Shown: piece after piece, positions 43,556 through 52,451 of the stretch
How positions within the stretch are numbered: the stretch's first letter is position 1
How the letters are laid out: every line of letters begins with the position of its first letter
NCBI GenBank assembly: GCA_046306195.1
Contig: JBKDXO010000002.1
Span: forward strand, 1 to 64,000
Length of the DNA: 64,000 nt
From: JBKCUI01 sp046306195
Lineage (GTDB): Bacteria; Planctomycetota; Planctomycetia; Pirellulales; Pirellulaceae
Direction: 5' to 3'
Position numbers and translations under genes: made by a program
Notes under the pieces: model-generated
The model's input: only the letters and a program-made list of their open reading frames with translations
The model's database searches: none
Told to the model about the DNA's origin: nothing

Positions 43556-44518
43556 CTAGTGAAGGCCAGGCCCCGACGAGAACATTTGACTGATCGATTT
43601 GTTGGAGTGGATGCGTCGGATGGCTTCGGCCAGAAGCGGTGCGACGTTCAGAACATGGATAATGTCGAGTCTCTTTTCTGGCGGAAGGGGAATCGTGTTG
43701 GTGATCACCAGGCTCTTGATGGGGGCTTCCCGAAGGCGGTTGATCGCCGGTCCGCACAGGACACCGTGAGTAGCGGCGAGATGGATCTCACGAGCGCCCG
43801 CTTCATGAACCAGGCGAGCGGCGCCGCAAATCGATCCACCGGTGCTGATCATGTCATCGAACAGCAGGCATATTTTCCCTTCGACAGGACCCCCGATGAT
43901 ATTCCGTTGCTGGGTTTGCAGGGCCCCTTCGCGTACCTTATCGATGATCGCGAGTTTCCCACCAATCCGTTTCGAGTGCCCGATTGCCCGCTTGATGCTT
44001 CCCTCATCGGGGCTGACAACGACGACGTCCTCAGCGTCATAGGCTTGATTTTGGAAATACTTGGTCAGCGCTTGAGCTGCATACAGGTGGTCGACTGGAA
44101 CATCAAAGAACCCTTGGATCTGCGGCGCGTGAAGATCCATGGTCAGGACGCGGTCGGCGCCGGCGCGGGTGATGATGTTCGCGGCGAGTTTGGCGGTGAT
44201 CGGTACACGGCCTTCATCCTTTCGGTCTTGCCGGGCATAACCGAAGTACGGAATCACAGCAGTGATCCGAGCAGCGCTGGCCCGCTTGCACGAATCGATC
44301 ATGATCAGCAGTTCCATCAAGTTGTCGTTGACGGGGGGGCACGTCGGCTGGATCAGATAGACGTCTCGCCCACGGACATCTTCTTCGATCTTGCAGAAGT
44401 TCTCGCCGTCGGGAAACTTCCCGAGCGAGATCGATCCGAGATCCAGGTGGAGGAAGTCGCAAATGTCCTTGGCCAGTTGCGGGTTGGCGCGTCCACTCAA
44501 AATTTTCAGTTCCCGCAT
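43556..44518 (-). CDS. prs: Ribose-phosphate pyrophosphokinase
   Basis: A 320-residue PRPP synthetase, which makes PRPP from ribose 5-phosphate and ATP for nucleotide, His and Trp synthesis. Visible blocks: ILSGRANPQLAKDICD, GKFPDGENFCKIEEDVRG, IPYFGYARQDRKD, LTMDLHAPQIQGFFDVPVDHL, VVSPDEGSIKRA and DDMISTGGSICGAA (PRPP-binding loop). The ATG at 44518 lies 13 bases inside the upstream GlmU-type gene, indicating coupling. The glmU-prs order is common. The start was chosen from the MRELKILSG family beginning. Confidence 0.97.
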   Translation of the reverse strand: MRELKILSGRANPQLAKDICDFLHLDLGSISLGKFPDGENFCKIEEDVRGRDVYLIQPTCPPVNDNLMELLIMIDSCKRASAARITAVIPYFGYARQDRKDEGRVPITAKLAANIITRAGADRVLTMDLHAPQIQGFFDVPVDHLYAAQALTKYFQNQAYDAEDVVVVSPDEGSIKRAIGHSKRIGGKLAIIDKVREGALQTQQRNIIGGPVEGKICLLFDDMISTGGSICGAARLVHEAGAREIHLAATHGVLCGPAINRLREAPIKSLVITNTIPLPPEKRLDIIHVLNVAPLLAEAIRRIHSNKSISQMFSSGPGLH

Positions 44519-45261
44519 GCGTACCCCATCTCCTTCATCTTCGCTTCGACCAGCCCCAATTCGTCGACCGTGTTGACGCTCAGTGCTTCGCAGTCGCGAA
44601 GAACCGGAATCGCCTCGACATTTTGTCCCTGCTGGAGCAACCACGCGGGACAATCGGTCAGATAGTATTCTGATTGAGCGTTGTCATTCTTCAAATGCGC
44701 CAACGACTCCCGGAGGGCTTGGCGATCAAAAAGGTAGGTGCTCATGTTGACTTCGCGAATCGCAAGCTCGTCGGCAGACGCATCCTTCTGTTCTACAATA
44801 TTCTTGAAATTTCCCGCCGCCGTCCGAACGATGCGTCCCAAACCGGCCGGATTGTCTTTGAGGAGCGTTCCCAAAAGGCATGCGTAATTGCTCTTGGAGT
44901 AAGCCCGGACCAAATCGGAGATCGAGTCCGACTGAAGCAGCGGGGAGTCCCCCGCCACGATCAAAACCGGTCCCGAACCGATTTGCAGCGATTCTTGGCA
45001 TACTTGAACCGCATGACCGGTCCCGAGTTGCTGTTCCTGGAGGACAAATTCGACACCGCGACGGTCCCGGAGCGATTCTTGGACCAAGTCGGCACGGTAA
45101 CCCACCACGGCGATCACTCGCTCGACCCCCGCACGCTCCAGGGCGTCCAGAACCCAGTGAATCATGGATCGGCCCAAGACCGGAACGAGAACCTTGGGAA
45201 GTTCGCTTTTCATGCGAGTCCCCTTGCCAGCGGCCAATACGATAGCAGTCAGCGAGGCCAT
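44506..45261 (-). CDS. GlmU-type nucleotidyltransferase, single-domain
   Basis: A 251-residue protein with the uridylyltransferase half of GlmU: IVLAAGKGTRMKSELPKVL, QEQQLGTGHAVQVC, IVAGDSPLLQ (metal Asp) and VNMSTYLFDRQAL. The C-terminal left-handed beta-helix acetyltransferase domain is absent, so it can make UDP-GlcNAc from GlcNAc-1-phosphate only if another protein supplies acetylation, or it uses a different sugar. Neighbour prs overlaps its end by 13 bases. The start at 45261 matches the family. Confidence 0.9.
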   Translation of the reverse strand: MASLTAIVLAAGKGTRMKSELPKVLVPVLGRSMIHWVLDALERAGVERVIAVVGYRADLVQESLRDRRGVEFVLQEQQLGTGHAVQVCQESLQIGSGPVLIVAGDSPLLQSDSISDLVRAYSKSNYACLLGTLLKDNPAGLGRIVRTAAGNFKNIVEQKDASADELAIREVNMSTYLFDRQALRESLAHLKNDNAQSEYYLTDCPAWLLQQGQNVEAIPVLRDCEALSVNTVDELGLVEAKMKEMGYACGN

Positions 45262-45438
45262 AACATTCCATCAAGCCGAGGGGAGGGCGAAATCAGTCTT
45301 TCTTAGCCAAGTTCTATCTTGCCAGAAGTTGACCCGATCGAACAGTCTGGTTCCAGAGTAAAACTTGACGAGAATATCAGGTTCGGATACCCTCTTGGCT
45401 CGAAATTTTGCACCCCACGAGTCGGAAAGCAAGTGATT

Positions 45439-45615
45439 ATGGGAATTGAACGGGCCCGCGAACTGCGTCGCAAACGGCATCGAAAAGTAAAGCTCTCCAC
45501 GCTCAAGCGTCGGGCGGAGAAGGCGAGCAAGTCGGAGAAGGCGGTCATCGCCCAAAAGGTGCGACGCCTGAGTCCCGGTGCGGAACAATTGCTCGCCGCC
45601 TGGAAACTTGCGTAA
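45439..45615 (+). CDS. DUF6800-type small basic protein
   Basis: A 58-residue protein, MGIERARELRRKRHRKVKLSTLKRRAEKASKSEKAV followed by IAQKVRRLSPGAEQLL, highly basic and helical. This matches my recollection of the DUF6800 family found in planctomycetes, of unknown function. The ATG at 45439 is used for its family length. It is 178 bases after the divergent GlmU-type gene. Confidence 0.8.
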   Translation: MGIERARELRRKRHRKVKLSTLKRRAEKASKSEKAVIAQKVRRLSPGAEQLLAAWKLA

Positions 45616-45717
45616 CCTCGCTACGAGCTTTCCTGCCGTCCCCGCGATCCCAAATCAAGGGACGAGGGATAGCGTTTTTCGAAAATCGGTAGTGGGGATT
45701 ACTGGGGAGGCGAGATC

Positions 45718-46404
45718 GTGAGTGCAACAGGCAACCCATACGGTGAACCCTCATACGTGCCGAAGGATATGGCGTATGCGCCCGCGGATTTAGCGACGAA
45801 CCGCAAGCTGAGAACGGCCACCAAAACGTTCGCGATTGTTTTGTTGGTTCTCGGCGCACTGAGCGTCTTCAACTCGATCATTGCACCGATCTTTGCCTTG
45901 ATAGGTAAGGCGATGCTCGAGGCAACCGCCGATGCGTCCAACCAGAATGCCGATCTGAAGCGAGTCGCTGCCGATCTGGACAACGTGTTCAGTCCCTTCG
46001 TTCTTTCCAGTCTGGCTGCTTCTTTCCTCGTCGGGCTTGGCATGGTGATCGGCGGTATCGGCACGCTCCTTCGCAAACGGTGGGCTGCGCAGTTGCTTCG
46101 CTGGTGCGCTGGGCTCATGGTCATCCTGACGTTGGCTCAATCGGCGTTTCAGATCTACACGCTGGTGGCCAACAAAGATGCCATGGTGCAGAACCTTGAG
46201 GAGCAAATGAGTCGGGGCGGACAGAATGTGCCGGAAGGCATGCAAGGCATGGTCCAAGGGATGGTGATTGCCCAGATATTTTTTGCGGCGGTTTTCGCTT
46301 TGATCTTTGCTGCGGTTTACTTATGGGCGTTTCTGCATTTCAGCAGCCCATCGACGCAGGAGCAGTTTGAGACCGGCTCGAGTCCGGCCGGCAGTTACGC
46401 ATGA
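45718..46404 (+). CDS. Four-helix membrane protein of unknown function
   Basis: A 228-residue membrane protein with four hydrophobic segments (about residues 38-62, 92-115, 126-148 and 185-212) and an internal Gly/Met-rich loop (RGGQNVPEGMQGMVQGMV). The GTG at 45718 has GGGGAGG seven to ten bases upstream. The last four bases overlap the ATG of coaD (ATGA), so the two are coupled. No family recognised. Confidence 0.75.
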   Translation: MSATGNPYGEPSYVPKDMAYAPADLATNRKLRTATKTFAIVLLVLGALSVFNSIIAPIFALIGKAMLEATADASNQNADLKRVAADLDNVFSPFVLSSLAASFLVGLGMVIGGIGTLLRKRWAAQLLRWCAGLMVILTLAQSAFQIYTLVANKDAMVQNLEEQMSRGGQNVPEGMQGMVQGMVIAQIFFAAVFALIFAAVYLWAFLHFSSPSTQEQFETGSSPAGSYA

Positions 46405-46913
46405 CCGCCCTCTCGCCTCGCACCGCCGTCTACACGGGATCGTTTGATCCCATCACGCTCGGTCACTTGGATATCATAGAGCGCTCCGCCCTCTTGTACG
46501 ATCATCTGGTGATTGGGATTGGCGTGAACACCGAGAAAAGCCCCCTTTTCAGCATCGAGGAACGGATTCGCCTAGTGCGAGAAGTCTCGCGACGTTGGAA
46601 ACACGTCGACGTACAAGCGTTCGATGGATTGGCTGTCGACTTTGTGCGGAAATTGGGCGCCAAAGTCATGGTGCGCGGCGTCCGTCCCCTGACCGATATC
46701 GCCGGGGAGTTCACGATGATGATGGCCAACCGCCAACTGGATCCGGATATCGAAACGGTTTTTCTAATGGCGGACGAAGAGCATGCGCACGTATCGAGCA
46801 GTTTGATCAAGCAGATTGCAGCGGTTGGCCATGGCCGTGCGCTCGAGCGATTCGTTCCCGCGGAAGTCATCGCGCCTTTGCTGGAGCGAGTTCGAGCTCA
46901 GCCCGGGGCGTAA
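46401..46913 (+). CDS. coaD: Phosphopantetheine adenylyltransferase
   Basis: A 170-residue CoaD, which makes dephospho-CoA from phosphopantetheine and ATP. Family blocks: YTGSFDPITLGHLDII (TxGH nucleotide motif as in TxxHxGH), IGIGVNTEKSPLFSIEERI, VMVRGVRPLTDIAGEFTM and SSSLIKQIAAVG. The length is normal. It overlaps the upstream membrane gene by four bases and precedes the aminotransferase gene. Confidence 0.97.
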   Translation: MTALSPRTAVYTGSFDPITLGHLDIIERSALLYDHLVIGIGVNTEKSPLFSIEERIRLVREVSRRWKHVDVQAFDGLAVDFVRKLGAKVMVRGVRPLTDIAGEFTMMMANRQLDPDIETVFLMADEEHAHVSSSLIKQIAAVGHGRALERFVPAEVIAPLLERVRAQPGA

Positions 46914-46921
46914 GCGTTTCC

Positions 46922-48163
46922 ATGGCTGACCATCGACCCGTCGGCACCATCCGAGCGCATGATCCACTCGCGAGCTTGATGTTGGTGCGAGGCCAAGGGG
47001 ATTGGGTTTGGGATGCGGAGGGGCGGCGATACCTGGATTTCATCGGCGGTTATTCTTCGTGCATCGTCGGGCACAGCCACCCTCGGCTCATCGAGGCCGC
47101 CTGCGACCAACTCCAGCGGATCACTTTCGCCCACTCGGCCAACAGTCCCGAGCGAAAGGAACTCGAGAAGAAGCTCAGTCGTTTTTTTTCCGTTTCGGAT
47201 GAGCCTAGCAAGGTTTGGCTGACGACTGGGGGAGCCCGTGCGGTGGAATTGGCGTGGAAGATCGCATCGGCTCATCGACCGGGCTCGGTCTTGCGGTTTG
47301 ACCGCGCTTACCATGGCCGATCGCTGGCAACTGCGTGCATCAGCGATACTCCCCGCTCGACCACGATCGTTTTTGGTTCGGATTTGGACCGGACCATTCC
47401 CTTTCCGGTTTCCGTGTCGCGAACCGGGGAAGACATCGATGCGCAATGCGAAGCCTCCCTGGAACGGGCAAGCGATCTGATCGGACGGCATCACCGAAAT
47501 CTATCCATGCTCCTGATGGAGCCAGCCATCGGTTCGAGAGGCTACTATTTTGCACCGCCTTGGTTCTGCAAGCGGCTTGCGGATCTCGCCCATTCTTATG
47601 GCCTGCTCGTCGTCAGTGATGAGATCCAGATGGGACTTGGACGTCTGGGCGCCTGGTCAGTCGCGTGCGCGGACGGATGGAAGCCCGATTTGGTAATCCT
47701 CGGAAAGGGGCTCGGGGCAGGCATCGTCTCGATGGGAGTCGTCGTTGGGGGTGCGCCCTTACTGGATTCCCTTCCTGAGGGGATCGAATCGGAGACCTAC
47801 GCGGCCATGCCCTTGGCCTGCCGGATTGGACTTGAGGTTCTGGATATCCTCGATCAGGAGGGTTGGGTTCGATCGGCCGACGAGCGGGGGGAGCAATGGC
47901 GGAAGGATCTTCGAGCCTTTTTGCCCGATTCGATTGCGATGGGAGGTCGAGGCATGGCCACGGTCCTACAATTCAACGACCGCGATGGCGAGGGGCAGAA
48001 GACTGCCCGAGAGTGGGTTGTCGACTCATCTCGCTCGGGACTCCTGCTACACTTGACAGGAGCCAACCGGGACCGGCTGGCCATCATTCCTCCCCTGAAT
48101 GTATCCCGCCAGGCCATGGCGGAGTCGTTGGACATCCTAGCGCGAAAGGCTTCTTCATGTTGA
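46922..48163 (+). CDS. Class III PLP aminotransferase
   Basis: A 413-residue aminotransferase of the ornithine/acetylornithine family: DWVWDAEGRRYLDFIGGYSSCIVGHSHPRLIEA, LTTGGARAVELAWKIASAHRPG, YHGRSLAT, VVSDEIQMGLGRLG with the PLP-binding Asp, and VILGKGLGAGIVSM with the PLP Lys. The substrate is open; ArgD-, RocD- or beta-alanine-type roles are possible. Start at ATG 46922 is 8 bases after the coaD stop. Its stop overlaps the site-2 protease ATG by seven bases. Confidence 0.87.
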   Translation: MADHRPVGTIRAHDPLASLMLVRGQGDWVWDAEGRRYLDFIGGYSSCIVGHSHPRLIEAACDQLQRITFAHSANSPERKELEKKLSRFFSVSDEPSKVWLTTGGARAVELAWKIASAHRPGSVLRFDRAYHGRSLATACISDTPRSTTIVFGSDLDRTIPFPVSVSRTGEDIDAQCEASLERASDLIGRHHRNLSMLLMEPAIGSRGYYFAPPWFCKRLADLAHSYGLLVVSDEIQMGLGRLGAWSVACADGWKPDLVILGKGLGAGIVSMGVVVGGAPLLDSLPEGIESETYAAMPLACRIGLEVLDILDQEGWVRSADERGEQWRKDLRAFLPDSIAMGGRGMATVLQFNDRDGEGQKTAREWVVDSSRSGLLLHLTGANRDRLAIIPPLNVSRQAMAESLDILARKASSC

Positions 48164-48987
48164 TCGGCGAGCCGATGCCCAGCCAGTACGATTGGAGATT
48201 CCGGTTCCTGGGGTTTCCGATCCGAGTCACGTGGCTTTTCTGGTTGGTGACCGCTGCACTGGGGTACAACATCGCGATGGCGATGGACGAGAGTTACCAG
48301 ATTCCCGGAGTCTACAACCCGGGGTTCGCCGCGCTGCTGTGTGTCTGGATTGCAGCCACCCTCGTGTCGATTCTCGTCCATGAATTGGGGCACGCACTGG
48401 CATTTCGATGGTTCGGAATCGATTCGCAAATCGTCCTCTATCACATGGGTGGGTTGGCGATCCCCACCGCGGGTTATCTCTACCAACGAGGGGGGATCCG
48501 CCGGCGCTTGACCCATGGCAACCAAATCTTGGTCTCTGCCGCAGGTCCACTGCTGCAACTGGCCACCGGAGTCGCCGTCGCCGCAGGCGCGACCGCCCTC
48601 GGGATCCAGGCCCCGTTCGCGAGATATTTCCTCGAAGCCGTCGGCTGGGAAATCGATTTTTCGAAAACGTTTTTCGGAGGCATGGCGAACAATGCACTGA
48701 TCGACGCGGCGGTCCAGTTTTACGTTTTGATCAGTGTCGTGTGGCCTGTTTTCAATCTGCTTCCGGTCTATCCGCTCGATGGAGGCCACATCGTCCAGCA
48801 CACCATCGCGCTTGTTCGTCGCACCGACGGTCTCTACGAAGCCAACGTCATCGGGACGGGAGTCGGTTTCTTGGCCGCATGGTGGTTCTTTCAGTCAGGG
48901 CAAGTCATCAACGCCATGTTGTTCGCCTCGCTCGCCATGAGCAACTTGCAGTCGCTTCAGCAGCAGCAAGGACCTCGAATCTGGTGA
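48157..48987 (+). CDS. Site-2 protease family (M50) membrane metalloprotease
   Basis: A 276-residue intramembrane metalloprotease. HELGH at 75-79 supplies the zinc ligands and catalytic Glu, and NLLPVYPLDGG (200-210) supplies the third ligand Asp208. About six transmembrane segments are visible. These proteases cleave membrane-anchored regulators or signal peptides. The ATG at 48157 overlaps the aminotransferase stop by seven bases and has AAAGG upstream. The substrate is unknown. No PDZ domain is visible. Confidence 0.9.
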   Translation: MLIGEPMPSQYDWRFRFLGFPIRVTWLFWLVTAALGYNIAMAMDESYQIPGVYNPGFAALLCVWIAATLVSILVHELGHALAFRWFGIDSQIVLYHMGGLAIPTAGYLYQRGGIRRRLTHGNQILVSAAGPLLQLATGVAVAAGATALGIQAPFARYFLEAVGWEIDFSKTFFGGMANNALIDAAVQFYVLISVVWPVFNLLPVYPLDGGHIVQHTIALVRRTDGLYEANVIGTGVGFLAAWWFFQSGQVINAMLFASLAMSNLQSLQQQQGPRIW

Positions 48988-49724
48988 TCCGGCAAAAAAA
49001 ATCAAAAAAATTTTTGCGATGCAACACGCTCTGATTTGTGTCGCATCACGACCGTTGGAAGTACCTGCACCAACGCGCTGAGACGCGCTTTGCAAACGAA
49101 ATTTTTCGCTCGAAGATCGATGGTCGCGCATCGCTTTGCGCATGGCGGTTCACCATGGAAACCATCGAGTGATTCATTCGTTGCGCACGAGCATCGAGAC
49201 GGAATTTTTCTTCTAATGGAGAAGCGTTTGCCATGGAATTTCATTGAGAAAAATAACGATCACGGTTCCTGTTGCCGCGATGAATCGAAACCATAAAGCC
49301 GATTGCATGAACGCTGCGCACCAACCTCACGCAGTCACCGAGTGCGCTTGAAACAACGCGAAGCGATCGCATTCGAACCCTCCGTCGGATTCCATGGAGA
49401 GATACTCGTCGCGCGCTGCGCGATGGCCTCGCGATCGCTCCCCGAAACGAGTTCCTGCTGTGGAAAATTCGTTTCATGTTTGTGGAAAAATTGTCGAAAA
49501 GATGTTGCATTACGTTGCGAGTTTTATAAGCTACTCGCAACTAAGGTGGTCCTTAGCTCAATCAGTCGATCATGTCACGGAGTGACAGGTCAAGAAGCCA
49601 GATCGACTGTTTTGTTGCGACGGACGTTTTGTATCGGTTGTCGAGTCCAGGTCTCTCGTCTGCTGCTTCAGACAAGAGCTCCCTGCGGCAACCAAGTTTT
49701 TTGGTTTTTTTGGAGGATGTATCC
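48988..49724. other. 737-base gene-poor, hairpin-rich stretch upstream of a histone-like gene
   Basis: No convincing gene; translated frames are Arg/Ser-rich and lack conserved motifs. The sequence is visibly less GC-rich than its neighbours. It begins with an A-rich/T-rich run (48991-49015) and carries many small hairpins, for example GAAACGA (49444-49450) with TCGTTTC (49469-49475), and the nested structure at 49514-49609. It probably carries the promoter and leader of the small basic protein, and may encode a noncoding RNA. Confidence 0.55.
49514..49609 (+). promoter_or_regulatory. Structured leader element of the histone-like gene
   Basis: Four stems follow within 96 bases: GTTGCGAGT (49514-49522) with ACTCGCAAC (49533-49541); CTAAGG (49541-49546) with CCTTAG (49551-49556) around TGGT; CAGTCGATC (49563-49571) with GATCGACTG (49601-49609); and, nested in the last, TGTCAC (49573-49578) with GTGACA (49582-49587). 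All are perfect. Such density suggests a folded RNA in the leader of the small basic protein whose GTG is at 49725. No known family was recognised. Confidence 0.6.
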
Positions 49725-49868
49725 GTGGCCAAGAAGAAAGCTGGAGCAACCAAGAAGAAGGTAGCCAAGAAGAAGGCTGCTAAGAAGGCAGCGCCGAAGA
49801 AGGCTGCTACCAAGAAGAAGGTAGCCAAGAAGAAGGCTGCCAAGACCGCGACAAAGACTCCTTCGTAA
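49725..49868 (+). CDS. Histone H1-like Lys/Ala-rich small protein
   Basis: A 47-residue protein starting at GTG 49725: MAKKKAGATKKKVAKKK followed by repeats such as KKAAPKKAATKKKVAKKKA and ending KTATKTPS. It is almost entirely Lys, Ala and Thr, as in bacterial histone H1/Hc1-like DNA-condensing proteins. The start is supported by GGAGG nine bases upstream and by the family-like sequence. The intrinsic terminator at 49928-49968 follows. DNA binding is inferred from composition; the short length means other roles (RNA binding, ribosome) cannot be excluded. Confidence 0.85.
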   Translation: MAKKKAGATKKKVAKKKAAKKAAPKKAATKKKVAKKKAAKTATKTPS

Positions 49869-49927
49869 GTCGTTGCTGTCGTCGAATGATTTCACAGCGA
49901 TGTGAAGTCTCTGTCTGTCAACCAATC

Positions 49928-49968
49928 AAACCGCCAAGTGGCATTACGCGACTTGGCGGTTTTTTTTT
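49928..49968 (+). terminator. Intrinsic terminator of the histone-like gene
   Basis: A perfect twelve-base stem (AAACCGCCAAGT against ACTTGGCGGTTT) with an eleven-base loop is followed by a run of T (49960-49968), about 60 bases after the stop. It fits a Rho-independent terminator for the 49725 gene and insulates pntAA. Confidence 0.93.
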
Positions 49969-50055
49969 GCTACCATTCCGAGATGGGACCCAGCCGGACT
50001 AAGATAGAGGTCTCGCTGCGACGTCGGAGAATCGATTGTGAGGGAGAATCACTGA

Positions 50056-51198
50056 ATGAAGATTGGGGTAGCCAAAGAATCGTTTCCTGGAGAACGACGC
50101 GTTGCCATTACACCTGCTAGCATTCCAAACATCAAGAAGCTCGGGCTCCAAGTTGTCGTTCAGTCAGGGGCCGGCCTGAATGCTGGCTACGAGGACGCTA
50201 GCTATCTGGACAAAGGAGCGCAAATCGTTCCATCGCGTCGCGAGGTCTTTGATTGCGAGATGGTGGTCCAAGTCCGAGCGGCCGGGGAGAACCCCCAATT
50301 GGGCGCGGAAGATCTGCCGTTGATCAAGCAAGGTCAAGTGATCATTGCTTCGTGCGACGCGCTCTCGAGTTTGTCCCAAATCGAGCCGATCGCCAAAGCC
50401 GGTGCGACGCTGTTCGCGCTGGAACTCATTCCGCGCATCACACGTGCCCAAAGCATGGACATCCTTTCATCGCAAGCGACCATCGCAGGCTATCGTGCTG
50501 TTCTCATGGGAGCGATGGAGCTGCACAAGATCTTTCCGATGATGATGACCGCTGCGGGTACCCTCTCCGCCGCCAAAGTCTTTGTTCTTGGTGCCGGGGT
50601 GGCAGGGTTGCAAGCGATCGCCACTGCAAAGAAGCTGGGGGCGATTGTCTATGCGTACGATCTGCGACCAGCATGCCGCGAGCAGGTGGAGAGTCTCGGC
50701 GGGAAATTTGTCGTGCTCGACATCGACTCTGGAAGCTCGGAAGACAAGGGAGGCTATGCCAAGGCGATGGATGAAGCTTTCTACCATCGTCAGCGCGAGG
50801 AGTTGGCGAAAACGGTCGCCCAGTGCGATGTCGTGATTACGACGGCAGCGATTCCGGGCAAGCGATCTCCGCTTCTGGTCACTTCCCACGCGGTTCGATC
50901 GATGCAACCCGGTTCGGTGATTGTTGACTTGGCTGCGCAGCGCGGCGGAAATTGCGAGCTGACGCAGGCTGACCAGCGTGTTGTCGACTCTGGGGTCGTG
51001 ATTCTCGGGCCGACCAATATCGTGTCGGACGCGGCTTATCACGCCAGCTTGATGTTCAGCAACAATGTCACCAAGTTCCTCCAGAATCTGATCGCGGAAG
51101 GGAAGCCAAACATTCGCATGGAGGACGAAATCATCCGCGATACGTTGGTGACGCACCACGGAAACGTGGTCCATCCGAAATTGGTGCTAGCGAGTTAA
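50056..51198 (+). CDS. pntAA: NAD(P) transhydrogenase subunit alpha (part 1)
   Basis: A 380-residue NAD-binding dI domain of the proton-translocating transhydrogenase: MKIGVAKESFPGERRVAITPASI, RITRAQSMDILSSQATIAGYRAVL, VFVLGAGVAGLQAIATAKKLGAIVYAYDLRP (NAD loop) and DVVITTAAIPGKRSPLLVT. Membrane subunit genes pntAB and pntB are not next to it; the downstream gene is on the other strand. The start has GGGAGAATC upstream. A complete enzyme needs partners elsewhere, or this protein may act as an alanine dehydrogenase-like enzyme. Confidence 0.92.
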   Translation: MKIGVAKESFPGERRVAITPASIPNIKKLGLQVVVQSGAGLNAGYEDASYLDKGAQIVPSRREVFDCEMVVQVRAAGENPQLGAEDLPLIKQGQVIIASCDALSSLSQIEPIAKAGATLFALELIPRITRAQSMDILSSQATIAGYRAVLMGAMELHKIFPMMMTAAGTLSAAKVFVLGAGVAGLQAIATAKKLGAIVYAYDLRPACREQVESLGGKFVVLDIDSGSSEDKGGYAKAMDEAFYHRQREELAKTVAQCDVVITTAAIPGKRSPLLVTSHAVRSMQPGSVIVDLAAQRGGNCELTQADQRVVDSGVVILGPTNIVSDAAYHASLMFSNNVTKFLQNLIAEGKPNIRMEDEIIRDTLVTHHGNVVHPKLVLAS

Positions 51199-52169
51199 CC
51201 CAGTTTGTCCCGCCAGACATGGCGAATCGTGTCATCCAGGGAATACTCGGGTCGGTAGCCGATCGTGTCGCGGATTCGCGTCAGATCGGGTACTCTCCGG
51301 CGCACATCTTCGAAGTCATGGTCGTATGCTTCGGCGTAGGACTGAAATTCCAGCGAAGCATTGGGGTTGACGATTTCGACCACCCGCTGGGCTAGCTGAT
51401 AGATGGAAATGGGCTGATCGGATCCGACGTTGTAAATGCGGCCGAAAGCTGATTCTGTTCGCATCAGCGTGGTGACGGCACGAATCACATCCAATACGTG
51501 GGCGAAACACCTCTCCTGCTTGCCATCGTCGTGCACGATGAGGGGGCTGCCTGCCATGGCTGCCGATACAAAACGAGGCAAGACCATTCCATACGCGCCT
51601 GATTGCCTCGGCCCTACGACGTTAAAGAAGCGACCGATCACTACCTTCATGCCGTGCTCCCTCACGCAGGCCAGGGCCAGAAATTCATCGATGGCTTTGC
51701 TCGCTCCGTAGCTCCATCGGGGTTTCGTGGTTGCCCCGAAGACCAGATCATCTCCCTCGCTCCAGACCGATTTCGGATTCTTGCCATAGACCTCGCTGGT
51801 GCTGGCCAGGAATAAAGGAATCGAGTTTCCGGCCATATGCGGTTGCCTCAATTCGTCGAGCAGCAATTGTGTTGGAAAGATATTGCGGTGGATGGTCTGT
51901 GTCGGCTGTTTCGCAATCAAGGCGACTCCGACCGCTGCCGCCAGGTGGTACACAGCTTGGATTCCTTGGCAAGCTCGTCGAACGACTGCGGCATCCCCGA
52001 GATCGGCTAAGAGGATTTCCAGGCGAGGATGGGTGGCGACGCGTGAGAGATTGTCGCGCGAGCCTGTGCTCAGGTCGTCGACGACCACGACATGATGACC
52101 CTCAGCGAGGAGTTTTTCGGTCAAGTGGGAGCCGATAAACCCACTGCCACCGGTGACTAAGATGCGCAT
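51195..52169 (-). CDS. NAD-dependent epimerase/dehydratase
   Basis: A 324-residue extended SDR enzyme: MRILVTGGSGFIGSHLTEKLL (NAD loop), VVVVDDLSTGSRDNL, FLASTSEVYGKNP, RWSYGASKAIDEFLAL with the YxxxK catalytic pair, and RFFNVVGPRQS. Members include UDP-glucose epimerases and dTDP-glucose or UDP-glucuronate decarboxylases; exact sugar not decided. The start at ATG 52169 gives the family beginning; an ATG at 52214 adds 15 residues. It converges with pntAA and overlaps it by four bases. Confidence 0.88.
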   Translation of the reverse strand: MRILVTGGSGFIGSHLTEKLLAEGHHVVVVDDLSTGSRDNLSRVATHPRLEILLADLGDAAVVRRACQGIQAVYHLAAAVGVALIAKQPTQTIHRNIFPTQLLLDELRQPHMAGNSIPLFLASTSEVYGKNPKSVWSEGDDLVFGATTKPRWSYGASKAIDEFLALACVREHGMKVVIGRFFNVVGPRQSGAYGMVLPRFVSAAMAGSPLIVHDDGKQERCFAHVLDVIRAVTTLMRTESAFGRIYNVGSDQPISIYQLAQRVVEIVNPNASLEFQSYAEAYDHDFEDVRRRVPDLTRIRDTIGYRPEYSLDDTIRHVWRDKLG

Positions 52170-52451
52170 GCCATGCCGAGAGTGGAAGGAGAAAAGGGGA
52201 AAACCGTTGCACACATTCTAGTCCGCGGTTGGCGGAACACGAATGGGATCGTCGCACCGACCCTCAGGGAGGTTCGGAAAGACGCGAAATGGTAATTTGC
52301 AGCGAGTTTAACGCCCCGACGCAGACGTTGTTCTCAGCTACACCGATTCGGCTCATGAGGATTTGCCAAGCTTTCCGATTCGCACCTAGTAAGGTAAATT
52401 GGCAGAACGTTTCTACGACTTGGTGTTGTATTCTTGAAGGCAGCAAATCGC

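Noticed and set aside
49241..49540. 99-codon Arg-rich minus-strand frame upstream of the histone-like gene
   Set aside because: No ribosome site, overlaps the hairpin leader, and composition is that of a chance frame.
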